DNA of 64,000 nt. Origin: Paenibacillus oralis. Lineage in GTDB: Bacteria > Bacillota > Bacilli > Paenibacillales > Paenibacillaceae. How positions within the stretch are numbered: the first letter of the stretch is position 1; each line of letters begins with the position of its first letter. The DNA lies in the NCBI RefSeq assembly GCF_003863965.1, contig NZ_RRCN01000001.1, positions 4,670,304 through 4,734,303 on the forward strand, in the 5' to 3' direction. The notes below the pieces were generated by a model. The model was not told where the DNA came from, made no database searches, and saw only the letters and a program-made list of their open reading frames with translations. Of this stretch, positions 25,877 to 34,719 are shown piece by piece. The translations under genes were made by a program, and so were the position numbers.

Positions 25877-26122
25877 TCAATGCACTAAAGCATCACAGTG
25901 TGAGGTGGGAGAGTCGGTCATGATGCTGCGGAGGTAGGAGATGATATTGGCTTTGGGGATTTTGTAAGCTCTGCCGATTCTGAAATGTTTGATTTTGTTT
26001 CCTTGCAGGAGCTTATAAGCCGATTTTGTGCTTATGCCGCCGAGCATCTCGCACAGTTGCGGAACATTAACGACATCGGGGTAATTTTGAAACATCAGTT
26101 TGAAAAGTTCAGGCGGGCACAT
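25877..26122 (-). CDS. Excisionase-like helix-turn-helix protein
   Basis: 81 residues with V-N-V-P-Q-L-C-E-M-L-G-G-I-S-T-K-S-A-Y-K then I-G-R-A-Y-K-I-P-K, the MerR-like winged helix of the excisionase/HTH_17 family. AGGAG lies 10 bases before the ATG. It precedes the integrase in the same direction, the usual xis-int order. It probably directs excision or represses int. Confidence 0.8.
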   Translation of the reverse strand: MCPPELFKLMFQNYPDVVNVPQLCEMLGGISTKSAYKLLQGNKIKHFRIGRAYKIPKANIISYLRSIMTDSPTSHCDALVH

Positions 26123-26788
26123 TATCCAAGGTCTCCTCTCTTGAAATATTTTATGTAGGAAGAAGGAGGAATGAGGGTAACAGAGAAATCATGTGGAAAA
26201 TGGAAAAAGTAATGAGAGCCTGTTTCAAGCTGCAGGTGGTAAATCTGCATCATAACTTCGGTCTTCCGAAGCTCCCCCTCATCCGAGCGGGCTACCCCCA
26301 ATGCGGTGAAGCTGGCCGGGTAGAAGTATCATTATCCCTCACACCGAGTAATCGCGATTCAACCCACCATGGATTGATTTCAGCCGGTAGTTTGTCGCTC
26401 GTGTGAGAAACAGTCATGGCGCTACCGCTTCGTCGCTTCCGCTGGTTACGGAGGCCGAGGAATGTACTTGAAATAGGCAGTATGAACTTATCAAGGAACG
26501 TAAATAAAGGACGGAAGATCATCAATCTGATCTTCTATATACTTAAATGGGCAACGGGACAAAAAAAGAAACCATTGGTTGATCATGTTTTGAGATAAAA
26601 TATTAAATTATAGAGAGGAGTTACAGATATGATACATTCTAATTTCAGAAAAAAATTAATAGAACGGCTATATCAACAATTGGCTCGCACATGGAAAGGT
26701 TTGTAGAGTGATAGAAGGCTTGAGGGGATGGAATGAGCCCAAAAAAGGTTGAGGGGCCGACTTAACATGCCAATATGAACGTCGGCCG
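26123..26788. other. Interval without a recognised gene
   Basis: About 660 bases. I see no reliable gene at 26123-26620. A 25-codon frame at 26629-26706 (M-I-H-S-N-F-R-K-K-L-I-E-R-L) has a good GAGAGGAG site but stops early. It looks like the 5' end of a gene cut by the event that also truncated the YeiH copy at 26789. No second copy of the tRNA 3' end was found here. Confidence 0.5.
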
Positions 26789-27194
26789 CTTTGAGAGCTT
26801 TTCCCAGCCCAACGGTTGTTAAAATCGCAAACCCAACTACCGCCATATCACGGACAAGCAGGTAAACTCCCTGGTGAAGAACAGTATCAATGTTTAATTT
26901 CAGACCAAATAATATAATCGCAAACCGCAATAAACGCTTGGCGGAAAATTGAATTCCCGGCCACAATGCCTCCGGGTAACCAAAAAATTGCCGGTAAATC
27001 ACTGCGATCACAATTGCACAGGCCAGTGGACCGACATGATCGAACATGGGGAATTTCGATAAAGCAAACCCGATTGCGGCAATAACAACGGTGAATGCAA
27101 TGCCTGATAACCATAAACCCACGGAAGTTTTGTTCTTTGGCTTAGGAAGTTTTTTCTCCATTGCATTCGGAATCTTTGCTTGTTGGCTTTCCAT
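26789..27194 (-). pseudogene. YeiH-family (UPF0324) putative sulfate exporter, 5' remnant
   Basis: The first 135 or so residues match the complete YeiH-like protein at 38439-39485 closely, with the same G-I-A-F-T-V-V-I-A-A-I-G-F-A-L-S-K and N-I-D-T-V-L-H-Q-G segments. Matching stops at about 26789, after which the frame runs into unrelated sequence. The upstream, promoter-containing region also matches copy B. This is copy A of a divergent yeiH-lysR pair, with the C-terminal half deleted. Confidence 0.88.
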
Positions 27195-27278
27195 ATCATC
27201 ACCCCAAATTGATTTCACAAGTCCAGTGTCCCCCTTGTTTTATATATAAGGAAAATAATGATATATAATATGAATGAT

Positions 27279-27935
27279 AAGAATGCAATATTTAGTGGAT
27301 GATTTGGCGTGCCACGCTGGCGGCCCGATTGCCATTAGAGCAAGCTATACATTCGGTGAATATATTTTGCCGGATGTTATTGCCAAGCTGAAAAAAGAGT
27401 ATCTGCTTATCAGACCATCCATCATCATTCACAACACGAAAGAAATCATTGATTTAGTCATTTCCTATCAATTGGATATTGGGATTATTGAGGGTTGTTT
27501 CAACGATTATCAAATACATTCAGAAGTCATTTCGGAAGATAACATGGTAATAGATACTTCACCGCGACATCCATTATTAAAAAAGAATAGGAATTGCGCC
27601 TTTCAGACTTAGCGGATGAAACGTGGATTCTTCGGGAAGAAGGTTCCGGTACAAAGCAGGCAGCGGACAATTTCTTTGAAATGTATGAGTTTACTCCGAA
27701 AGCTATTATGGAATTCGGTAGTACACAGGTGATCAAGGAGTCGGTTGAGGCAGGCTTGGGGATCAGTCTGCTGTCAAGATGGACAATTGCTAAAGAGTTG
27801 GCAGGCGGATACATCGGAATGATCCATGTAGAGGGGCTTCCGTTTAAGCGGAGCTTTTCCATCGTCACTAGGTCGGCATACCTGACAAAAGCCCTAGAGA
27901 AGTTTATTGAAACGCTTAAGGAATATTTGAAGTAG
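27279..27935 (+). pseudogene. LysR-type regulator remnant (CysL-like), HTH deleted and frameshifted
   Basis: Matches the effector-binding domain of the intact LysR at 39603-40499 from R-M-Q-Y-L-V-D-D-L-A to the C-terminus. The DNA-binding third is missing. The promoter region is joined directly to codon 82 at an AAG that occurs at both ends of the missing 273 bases in copy B (39569-39571 and 39842-39844), a microhomology deletion. A further one-base loss near 27585 shifts the frame before S-D-L-A-D-E-T-W-I-L-R. No function is expected. Confidence 0.9.
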
Positions 27936-28086
27936 TTGAAAGTAGAATTCGTAGTTTCTTATGTTTAGAATGGTCATTCAAGGCCTTGCCCAACTCAGAG
28001 ATAGAGGATAACGTACAAAAAATCGAGCAGGAGATCGATGAATCCACCGCTCAAGATAAGATCAATACATGTGAAAATATGTTTAA

Positions 28087-28284
28087 TTAGTGGTAACGAT
28101 TAAGATCAAAACGACGAACTGCCAAAATAAACGAAATTGTCAGCTGCTGCTTACAATCTTCATCAATGATACCGCTTAGCTTAGCATACTTATTTATTAC
28201 AGGCTCGTAACGCTCTATCAAGACTGCTTCGGCTTCTTTATCTCCTTGTTGTGCAAGAAAAAGTAACTGGGCAGTACTATTCAT
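28087..28284 (-). CDS. Small conjugative-transposon-type HTH protein
   Basis: 65 residues from ATG 28284, preceded by GAGGGGGG. The sequence L-A-Q-Q-G-D-K-E-A-E-A-V-L-I-E-R-Y-E-P-V-I-N-K-Y-A and E-D-C-K-Q-Q-L resembles the HTH_16 family found in Tn916-like elements beside a small sigma-like gene, which is also the arrangement here. The length is close to normal for the family. It suggests remains of an integrative conjugative element within the island. Confidence 0.6.
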   Translation of the reverse strand: MNSTAQLLFLAQQGDKEAEAVLIERYEPVINKYAKLSGIIDEDCKQQLTISFILAVRRFDLNRYH

Positions 28285-28357
28285 GTTGTCCCCCCTCTTT
28301 TTAGCATGTGCGTAGTGTTCATGAAAGAGGGGGGGGGCACGAGAATCAAATGATTTA

Positions 28358-28748
28358 TTACATTTCAAAATCTCTTTTGAGCTTAGCCCGGATATTAGAT
28401 TTTATTTTGGAAATGGCTTGTCTACTGACTCCCATATACTGAGCAATCTCTTTGTCTGTTTTATCTTCATAATATTTCAAATATAAAATTTCTTTTTCTT
28501 TTTTTGGTAAGTTGCAACTGTCCTAGGATTTGTGTAAGAGATGGGTCATATTGTACTAACATCGTATTGTAAGGGTTTGCCAAAGTGTTAATAGTAACTT
28601 CAAAAGTAACAGCATCCATTGTAAGGAGATGCGCAGAATCGCGTTGAAGTTTTTTGACATAATCCCTTTTTGCATGTTGAAGACAGGTTTTGATATAACT
28701 GCTAAATGCTTTTTCTATTGAATTTGAAGCTGTATTGCTGGTTCTCAT
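28358..28748 (-). pseudogene. Sigma-70-like small regulator (Tn916 Orf7/UviA type), frameshifted
   Basis: The first frame covers M-R-T-S-N-T-A-S to L-T-K-K-R. Then a run of seven As (opposite 28499-28505) shifts the frame. Reading six As gives L-T-K-K-E-K-E-I-L-Y-L-K-Y-Y-E-D-K-T-D-K-E-I-A-Q-Y, a sigma region-4 helix-turn-helix that continues to a stop at 28358. This could be decay, an assembly error or slippage on the A-run. It pairs with the HTH protein at 28087. Confidence 0.75.
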
Positions 28749-28953
28749 GTTTCACCATCCCCCTCTATATTTAAATGGGGTTAGAAAGAAAAAAGGCAAC
28801 CATAGGTTCGAAATAGATAATTTCATGACTTTTACAATCTTCAGACTTTGCGATTATTTTCACTATAACATATAGATACTTACTTAGCTAACTATTGATT
28901 TTCAAAATAGAACATGTTATTATTTTCACAAATTCAATATGGAGGTTATGTTC

Positions 28954-29394
28954 ATGCTAACTACTTTCAAAGCAACTGCCAAAAAATTACCTAATGGATT
29001 GCAGGTTGAGACAAATTCAAGAGGGTTTAAAATCCTTATGGACGAGCCAGAGGATTTTGGAGGAACTAATACTGGTATGAGTCCGGTTGAAGCTCTTTTA
29101 TGTGCGCTTGGTGCCTGTCAATCCATTGTTGCAGGCGCTTTTGCGGAAGCTAATGAATTTACCTATGAAGAATTTTATGTTGAACTTGAAGGAGACCTAG
29201 ACCCGGATGGCTTTATGGGATTTGCGGATGTGAGGAATGGATTTCAAGAAATTCGTTTCGTCATGCATTTCAAAACCAACGAAAGCCAAGAAAAGGCAGA
29301 GGCTTTTGCAGAATTCATCGAAAAGACATGCCCTGTTGGAGATTGCCTCGCTAACGGTGTGAAGATGGTTAAAGCAGGTGTAGTGAGACATTAA
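28954..29394 (+). CDS. OsmC/Ohr-family peroxiredoxin-like protein
   Basis: 146 residues from ATG 28954 (GGAGG 8 bases upstream). OsmC-fold proteins reduce organic hydroperoxides with a reactive cysteine pair. Here cysteines lie at 50 and 55 (L-L-C-A-L-G-A-C-Q) and at 126 and 131 (T-C-P-V-G-D-C). C55 and C126 sit at about the positions of the catalytic pair. It is followed 57 bases later by a lipoyl-domain lipoamide dehydrogenase. Known Ohr/OsmC enzymes take electrons from lipoylated proteins, so the two probably form one reductase system. A sulfur-transfer role is the main alternative. Confidence 0.85.
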   Translation: MLTTFKATAKKLPNGLQVETNSRGFKILMDEPEDFGGTNTGMSPVEALLCALGACQSIVAGAFAEANEFTYEEFYVELEGDLDPDGFMGFADVRNGFQEIRFVMHFKTNESQEKAEAFAEFIEKTCPVGDCLANGVKMVKAGVVRH

Positions 29395-29451
29395 AACGTT
29401 CACTTGAAGGGGCTTTTATAAACTGCCCTCAAGTATATAAGGAGCATATTT

Positions 29452-31134
29452 ATGCAAATCAAAATGTCAATGATACCCGGTGGTAAAAAGGGAAAAGCAG
29501 GCAGGATAGAGGTAAAGGTTGGCGACAAGGTATCTGCAGGAGATAGCTTGGTACAGATTGAAACCGGAAAAGGGAATCGCTCGATTGAGGCTTTGGAAGA
29601 TGGAACTATAAGCAAAATATTAATTGAAGAAGGCGACGAGATTTCCTCTAATCAAGTCTTGTTTGAATTGAATGCAATACAGGTCGATACTCCTCCCCAA
29701 TCCAGGCAACAGCCATCGACTGATATTCAAACTCGTGATACGAACACGGACTTGCTCATTATTGGGGCGGGGCCAGGAGGTTATGTAGCTGCCATTTATG
29801 CCGCAAAAAAAGGTTTTCAGGTAATGTTGATTGAAAAAGAGGAATTGGGCGGTACCTGCTTGAATGTTGGCTGTATCCCTACAAAAGCACTGGTCAAATC
29901 TTCTGAAGTTTGTCACAGCGTTAAAAATTCCTCATTGTTTGGTATAAAAACAGGAACTGAACTTCAAGTTGATATGAAGCAAATTATTCGGCGTAAAGAT
30001 GAAGTCAAAGAGAAATTGGTTTCCGGCGTTGGTTTTTTAATGGAAAAAAACAAGGTTCAGGTTGTCCGTGGCCATGCTTCTTTTCTTTCACCGAATGCTG
30101 TGAATGTAACAGGCGATGTTAACTACCAGATTTCGGCGAAAAATATTATAGTGGCAACAGGGTCCAAGATTTCCAAAGTGAATATACCAGGAATTGATCT
30201 GCCGTTTGTCATGAACAGTACGGAGGCGCTTTCTTGCGAAGAACTGCCAAAAAGCATTACAATTATCGGCGGCGGGGTTATTGGGATGGAATTCGCCTTC
30301 ATTTACCGCAACTTGGGGGCTGAAGTGCATGTTGTGGAATTTATGGATCGTCTGCTCACTATGCTGGACAGCGACATCTCAGAAGAAATCAAGCATATGG
30401 CCCAGCAGGCAGGGATTCATATTCACACCAACTCCAAGGTGTCCAAAATTCAACGTGCTGATGATGGTGAAGCCATTGTAACCTACGTGGATTCAAAGGG
30501 CGAGCATTTACTTGTCAGTGAAAAGGTATTGGTTGCTATTGGACGAGAGCCCAACCTTGACGGGCTGGATATTGAAAAAGCGGGCATTCAATTAAATGAT
30601 AATGGTAAAGGCATTGCCGTTGATAAACAAATGCGTACGAACCTAAAACATGTGTATGCCATTGGAGATGTCACAAACATTATACAACTTGCCCATGTTG
30701 CTTCCCACCAAGGCATTACGGCTGTAGATGCCTTGCTCGGTGAGACCAATAGCATGCACTATTCCGCTGTACCCAATGTTATCTTTACTTCTCCCGAGAT
30801 TGCCAGCGTTGGTTTATTGGAAGATGAATGCAAGCAGCGGGGAATGGAATACAGTATGAGTAAGGTGTCATTTGAAAGTAATGGCAAGGCTTTAACGATG
30901 AATGAACCGGAAGGATTTATAAAGCTGATCAAAGATAATAACTCTGGTAAGATCGTCGGAGGGTCCATTATTGGTCCCGATGCATCTTCCCTGATTAGCA
31001 GTCTTACTCTTGCGATTGCCAATGGGCTTACCGAGCAGCAGATTACTCAGACGATCTTTGCCCACCCGACTACCGGAGAGGTGATTCATGAGGCGGCGTT
31101 TGGGTTAGGAATTGGAGCGTTGCATCAAGCTTGA
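29452..31134 (+). CDS. Dihydrolipoamide dehydrogenase with N-terminal lipoyl domain
   Basis: 560 residues. An N-terminal biotinyl/lipoyl domain (1-75) has the predicted lipoylation site I-E-T-G-K-G at K40. A 25-residue linker follows, then a complete FAD/NAD E3: G-A-G-P-G-G at 105-110, redox disulfide C136-x4-C141 in G-G-T-C-L-N-V-G-C, NAD site G-G-G-V-I-G-M-E, and the catalytic H538/E543 pair in A-H-P-T-T-G-E. It can carry its own dithiol and recharge it with NADH. No E1 or E2 dehydrogenase genes are nearby; its partner here appears to be the OsmC protein upstream. Confidence 0.9.
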   Translation: MQIKMSMIPGGKKGKAGRIEVKVGDKVSAGDSLVQIETGKGNRSIEALEDGTISKILIEEGDEISSNQVLFELNAIQVDTPPQSRQQPSTDIQTRDTNTDLLIIGAGPGGYVAAIYAAKKGFQVMLIEKEELGGTCLNVGCIPTKALVKSSEVCHSVKNSSLFGIKTGTELQVDMKQIIRRKDEVKEKLVSGVGFLMEKNKVQVVRGHASFLSPNAVNVTGDVNYQISAKNIIVATGSKISKVNIPGIDLPFVMNSTEALSCEELPKSITIIGGGVIGMEFAFIYRNLGAEVHVVEFMDRLLTMLDSDISEEIKHMAQQAGIHIHTNSKVSKIQRADDGEAIVTYVDSKGEHLLVSEKVLVAIGREPNLDGLDIEKAGIQLNDNGKGIAVDKQMRTNLKHVYAIGDVTNIIQLAHVASHQGITAVDALLGETNSMHYSAVPNVIFTSPEIASVGLLEDECKQRGMEYSMSKVSFESNGKALTMNEPEGFIKLIKDNNSGKIVGGSIIGPDASSLISSLTLAIANGLTEQQITQTIFAHPTTGEVIHEAAFGLGIGALHQA

Positions 31135-31258
31135 ACTGTAACAAACCATTTGATCGTTGTGAAAAGTTTATTAAGCGGGCACAACAATATTTTGTTATAA
31201 TAATTTAGAAAAGAGGAGATTAATTTTAGATAGAACAGTTGATTGGTTGGTGTAAGCC

Positions 31259-31693
31259 GTGTTTAATTTAGATGACTGTATTGCCTTTATTACAAACCGT
31301 AGTGCAAAAATATTCGCGGAAGAACTGGAGAAGGATTTTCGGCCGTATAACATGACGAGGAGCCAATGGATTGCGATGTATTATATCTATACTAGCGAAT
31401 CCATTACCCAGCGCGAACTGGCAAATAAAATGTGTATAAAAGAGCCCAGCGTTGTCAGATTGCTTCAAAAACTAGAATCTGAGGGGTTCTTGAATCGGTC
31501 AGGTATCCATACAGATAAGCGGGTCAAACGGTTGGAGTTGTCAGAAAAGGGAGTACAGGTTTATCTAGATTTATTGCCGGTTGCCGAAAAGTTTAAAGAC
31601 GATACGATAGCTAGTATTTCTGAAGATGATCTTCAAACGTTTAAAAATGTACTGAATATTATGGTTTCAAATGCTTTAAAAGAGCGAGCATAA
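31259..31693 (+). CDS. MarR-family regulator, possibly OhrR-like
   Basis: 144 residues from GTG 31259. The winged helix has I-T-Q-R-E-L-A-N-K-M-C-I-K-E-P-S-V-V-R-L-L-Q-K-L, and a D-K-R wing follows. A cysteine at residue 7 (L-D-D-C-I-A-F) sits near where OhrR proteins keep their peroxide-sensing cysteine; C60 is a second one. It follows the OsmC and lipoamide-dehydrogenase genes, as expected for a peroxide-responsive repressor. A 78-base relic of the same gene's 3' end remains at 44667, showing duplication. Confidence 0.8.
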   Translation: MFNLDDCIAFITNRSAKIFAEELEKDFRPYNMTRSQWIAMYYIYTSESITQRELANKMCIKEPSVVRLLQKLESEGFLNRSGIHTDKRVKRLELSEKGVQVYLDLLPVAEKFKDDTIASISEDDLQTFKNVLNIMVSNALKERA

Positions 31694-31701
31694 AGTGATT
31701 T

Positions 31702-31746
31702 ACCTAAAAAAGAACTTCCATAAAGATAGGAAGTTCTTTTTTAGGT
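31702..31746. terminator. Bidirectional terminator, copy A
   Basis: An 18-bp perfect stem (31702-31719 with 31729-31746) with A-rich and T-rich flanks serves the convergent marR and XRE genes. Nearly the same hairpin occurs at 44754-44798. Confidence 0.9.
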
Positions 31747-31757
31747 AATCTGAAACG

Positions 31758-32113
31758 TTATGTGACAGAAAGCATATTATAATGTTTTAAAAGACGTATA
31801 TCTTCTTTTGAAATTTTCAATTTATTTACCAATTGATCATCTTCTTTTAAAATATGCCTTGAGAATAACATTTTTACGGCTATAGGCATCATAGGTCTGG
31901 AAGAGAGGCCAAAGAAAAGTCCCCACTTGGTGCTGGAATCCAAAAAAGAAGCTAAAATACTAGCAGTTACTTGTTCCAAATAAGTATCTTGGTTTCTCAT
32001 CACAATATTGGTTAAGACATCAAAATGTTCGATAATTCCATGATAAGTATTCTCGCAATTTTGATAATTATCGTAATCTTTAAAATTCATATACATATAA
32101 ATGTTATTCCCGC
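31758..32113 (-). pseudogene. XRE regulator, C-terminal remnant
   Basis: 112 codons match the last part of the complete XRE protein at 44810-45517 almost residue for residue (M-Y-M-N-F-K-D-Y-D-N-Y onward). The helix-turn-helix half is missing. At about 32113 the match ends abruptly and aminotransferase sequence on the other strand begins. Confidence 0.9.
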
Positions 32114-32336
32114 ATATTGAAGTAGCCGATTTAGAAGGAACATACTTGCTTTTTTAGACAAAAATTAAGCCTGAAGGTATAGAGGATTTTGTACAAAAAA
32201 ATGTAAACTTGCTGTTGATTATGGAGAATGGTTTGGAGAAAATTTTGTTGGTTATATTCGCTTAAATTTAGCAACGCACCTTGAATATGTTCAAAAAGCT
32301 ATTGCAGATATTGCAAGAGAAATTCAAGCACTATAA
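32114..32336 (+). pseudogene. MalY/PatB-type aminotransferase, 3' remnant
   Basis: Encodes H-I-E-V-A-D-L-E-G-T-Y-L-L-F and, after a small deletion and frameshift, a tail that matches the end of the chimeric gene at 46964-47677 (L-A-V-D-Y-G-E-W-F-G to the terminal A-L). It is the far end of the same block as the XRE remnant; everything between them has been deleted. Confidence 0.85.
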
Positions 32337-32352
32337 AAAAACTTATACAGGT

Positions 32353-32378
32353 AATACCAGACGCGATCGTCTGGTATT
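32353..32378 (+). terminator. Terminator after the aminotransferase remnant
   Basis: AATACCAGACG and CGTCTGGTATT pair across CGAT. A diverged equivalent follows the copy-B block at 47694-47719. Confidence 0.75.
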
Positions 32379-32595
32379 ATTCATAATCAATTATAGAATG
32401 TTTTTATGAAAGTAGATAAAAAATTAATCATTTATTTATGAGACGTAAAAACATTAAAATATATAAAAAGCAGAATCAACCAGAAGACTCCCCCTTTTTC
32501 CGAAGGAGTATTAACCGCATGTTATGCGGTGCTTCCGCTTTTAGAGCAAGCGAATGGACAAGTGCCTTTATCAGGATCATGACTGGAGGGAAAGA

Positions 32596-33491
32596 GTGAA
32601 AAAACAGAATGAAGTTGAGGAGATCCGTCGCCCTGTCCCGCATTCTTCGGGCACCAATGCAACTTCGATAACACTTCCGAGAAATACATGTGATTGCTAC
32701 CATCATATATATGATCCATTACGGTTTCCATATCGTCCTGAGGACCGTCGCGGGCAGCCTTCGGCCACGGTACAAGATTACCGAAAGCTCCAAACTCGGC
32801 TGGGCACGACTCGAAATGTAATTGTAACTCCGTCCGCCTATGGAACCGATAACCGCTGCACTTTAGACGCCCTGCTGCAGATGGGTTCCCGTGCACGGGC
32901 GGTGGTTGTGGTTGATCAAGATGTAACGAAAGCGGAGCTTTCCTATATGCACGACATCGGTGTAAGAGGAGTCCGGTTCAATATCAGCATGGGAGACCCC
33001 AGGATGTTGCGCTAATACAGTCTCTAGCTGAAAGGATAACCGATTTAGGCTGGCACATTCAATTTTGGATGAAAGATGATGATACCGTTAAGATGAGCGA
33101 ATTACTGAATAGGCTTGCATGTCCAATCGTTTTTGATCATTTGGGCGGGATTCCTCTATCTATCGGAATAAGGCATCCAGCTTTCAAGATCATGCGTAGC
33201 TTATTGCAGCGGGGCAAAGCATGGGTAAAACTTTCCGGAGTGTATCATCTTTCCTTGAAAGGCCCGCCTTATTACTCAGATAGCCTTTCTTTAGCCAAAG
33301 CTTTTATTGAAACGGCTCCGGAAAATGTTATTTGGGGAAGTGATTGGCCGCATCCCAGCTTGTATTCTGCAGGAAAACCGATGCCTAATGACGCCGAATT
33401 GATTGAGTTGTTGGCTAAGCAGGCTTCTAATCAAGACTTATTTCATAAAATTTTGGTTGATAATCCAGCTCGATTATATGATTTTAAATGA
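32596..33491 (+). pseudogene. Amidohydrolase (TIM-barrel, PF04909-like), frameshifted
   Basis: Begins at GTG 32596 after GGAGGG. The N-terminal half has C-D-C-Y-H-H-I-Y-D-P; related lactonases and decarboxylases usually have H-x-H there, so the first metal ligand appears replaced by Tyr. The frame breaks near 33005-33015. In the other frame L-I-Q-S-L-A-E-R-I-T-D-L-G-W-H-I-Q-F, F-D-H-L-G-G and W-G-S-D-W-P-H-P follow, the last holding the conserved Asp. The enzyme would have hydrolysed a lactone such as pyrone-dicarboxylate or muconolactone, which fits the RraA aldolase relative beside it. Confidence 0.8.
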
Positions 33492-33514
33492 CTTTGCCGG
33501 CGTCGACACAAAAC

Positions 33515-33551
33515 AAAAAGGCTTTCCCCAATGTCTGTGGAAAGCCTTTTT
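33515..33551. terminator. Bidirectional terminator
   Basis: AAAAAGGCTTTCC (33515-33527) pairs with GGAAAGCCTTTTT (33539-33551), lying between the convergent amidohydrolase and RraA genes. Confidence 0.92.
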
Positions 33552-33567
33552 GGTATATTCTAAGCTT

Positions 33568-34098
33568 TTAGCTGGAAAGCATACTGTCCAAATAATCCAA
33601 AGTGGCTTGGCGGTCTCCGCTAATTCTCTTCTCCCGTTCTTCATCCTTCTTTAACTTTTCTTTGGCAGACTGCACGACCTTTGTCTCTATGCTTTGCGGG
33701 ATGACCAATACACCGTCCGCATCTCCCACAATCATATCTCCGGGATTTACGGATACACCGCCGCAAGAGATCGGAACATTAACCTCTCCCATACCCAACT
33801 TCCCGCCTGCCGCAACGGTAGTTCCTCGGCTAAACACCGGATAATCCAGCTGCCGGATTCCAGCGATATCCCGGATAACATCGTCTACCACAATGGCTTG
33901 TATTCCCAGCGTTTTAGCCATCCCTACCACAAAATCTCCTGCGATTGCCCTATAGGTATCCCCTTTAGCATCGATCACAAGAACGTCTTCTGGCTTGGCC
34001 TCACGTATTCCCTTCAAAACCATGAGATTGTCCCCGAGTGCCTGGGCCGTCTGATCATTGACAATGTGCGGACCTTTCTCGGCCTTGAAACCCGTATG
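33568..34098 (-). pseudogene. RraA/HMG-aldolase family protein, 5'-truncated
   Basis: From ATG 34023 it encodes 151 residues. The in-frame sequence upstream (G-D-N-L preceding M-V-L-K-G-I) is still recognisable as the same family up to about 34098, where an AraC-type gene on the other strand takes over. Family motifs include D-V-L-V-I-D, the G-D-x-x-x-A substrate loop and V-V-D-D-V-I-R-D. Members cleave 4-hydroxy-4-methyl-2-oxoglutarate-type acids. About 50 N-terminal residues are lost, so activity is doubtful. Confidence 0.75.
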
Positions 34099-34584
34099 GG
34101 ATTAGGACGAATACAACGCGGCTGGGAAGGGATTAAAGTGTCGGCCGACGAGGCGATGCAGAAGCTGTTGGAGACGGCGCAGCTAGGGGCGGGCGGCAGG
34201 ATGGGCCCGGATCATGATGGCCCCGGCATCGCCAAAGCGCAGCTTCCGCCGATTCAGGAGAAACACCGGAAAGCGGTACAATTCATGATCGATTACATTC
34301 ACAAGCATTATGCCGAGGACCTCACTTTGGAGCAGCTCGCTTCGCAGCTGTATATTTCCAAAAATTATTTGAACCAGCTGTTCAAAAAGGTAACCGGAGA
34401 GACTTTTACCAACTATGTCATCCGCGTGCGGATCGAGCGGGCGAAGGCTTTATTACTTGAAGGGAATCACTTGATTTACGAGGTGTCGGAAATGGTCGGT
34501 TACCAGAACGTACCTTACTTCAGCACGCTATTTAAAAAGTATTGCAGCGTTAGTCCCAGCGAGATGATGAAGTTTAGATCCTAG
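34098..34584 (+). pseudogene. YesN-type response regulator, 3' fragment with AraC domain
   Basis: The frame gives R-I-Q-R-G-W-E-G-I-K-V-S-A-D-E-A-M-Q-K-L and then a full AraC HTH domain (L-E-Q-L-A-S-Q-L-Y-I-S-K-N-Y-L-N-Q-L-F to S-P-S-E-M-M-K-F). These are the last 160 residues of a regulator of about 500. The receiver domain is gone, replaced by antisense RraA sequence. The binding-protein gene that follows was probably its target. This is a clean mosaic junction. Confidence 0.85.
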
Positions 34585-34719
34585 AATGCCAGGTCCGCTG
34601 ATAAATAATGAAAGATTTGAGTTCATTACTCTTCTATACGCTGCCGAAAGTGAATGCTACGATTTAGCTATCACATATTAATATTGTTGGCTGAGTCCGA
34701 CAAAAGGGGGAAATAAGAC

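Noticed and set aside
26191..26406. 71-codon frame near the excisionase gene
   Set aside because: No ribosome site and no recognisable sequence; may be remains of a lost gene but cannot be supported.
31259..31693. Metal-sensing role for the MarR regulator
   Set aside because: No metal-ligand pattern is visible; the neighbouring OsmC and E3 genes point to a thiol or peroxide signal instead.
33694..34100. N-terminal part of a 296-codon plus-strand frame
   Set aside because: Only the part after 34098 is a real AraC-type fragment; the beginning is antisense RraA sequence read through by chance.
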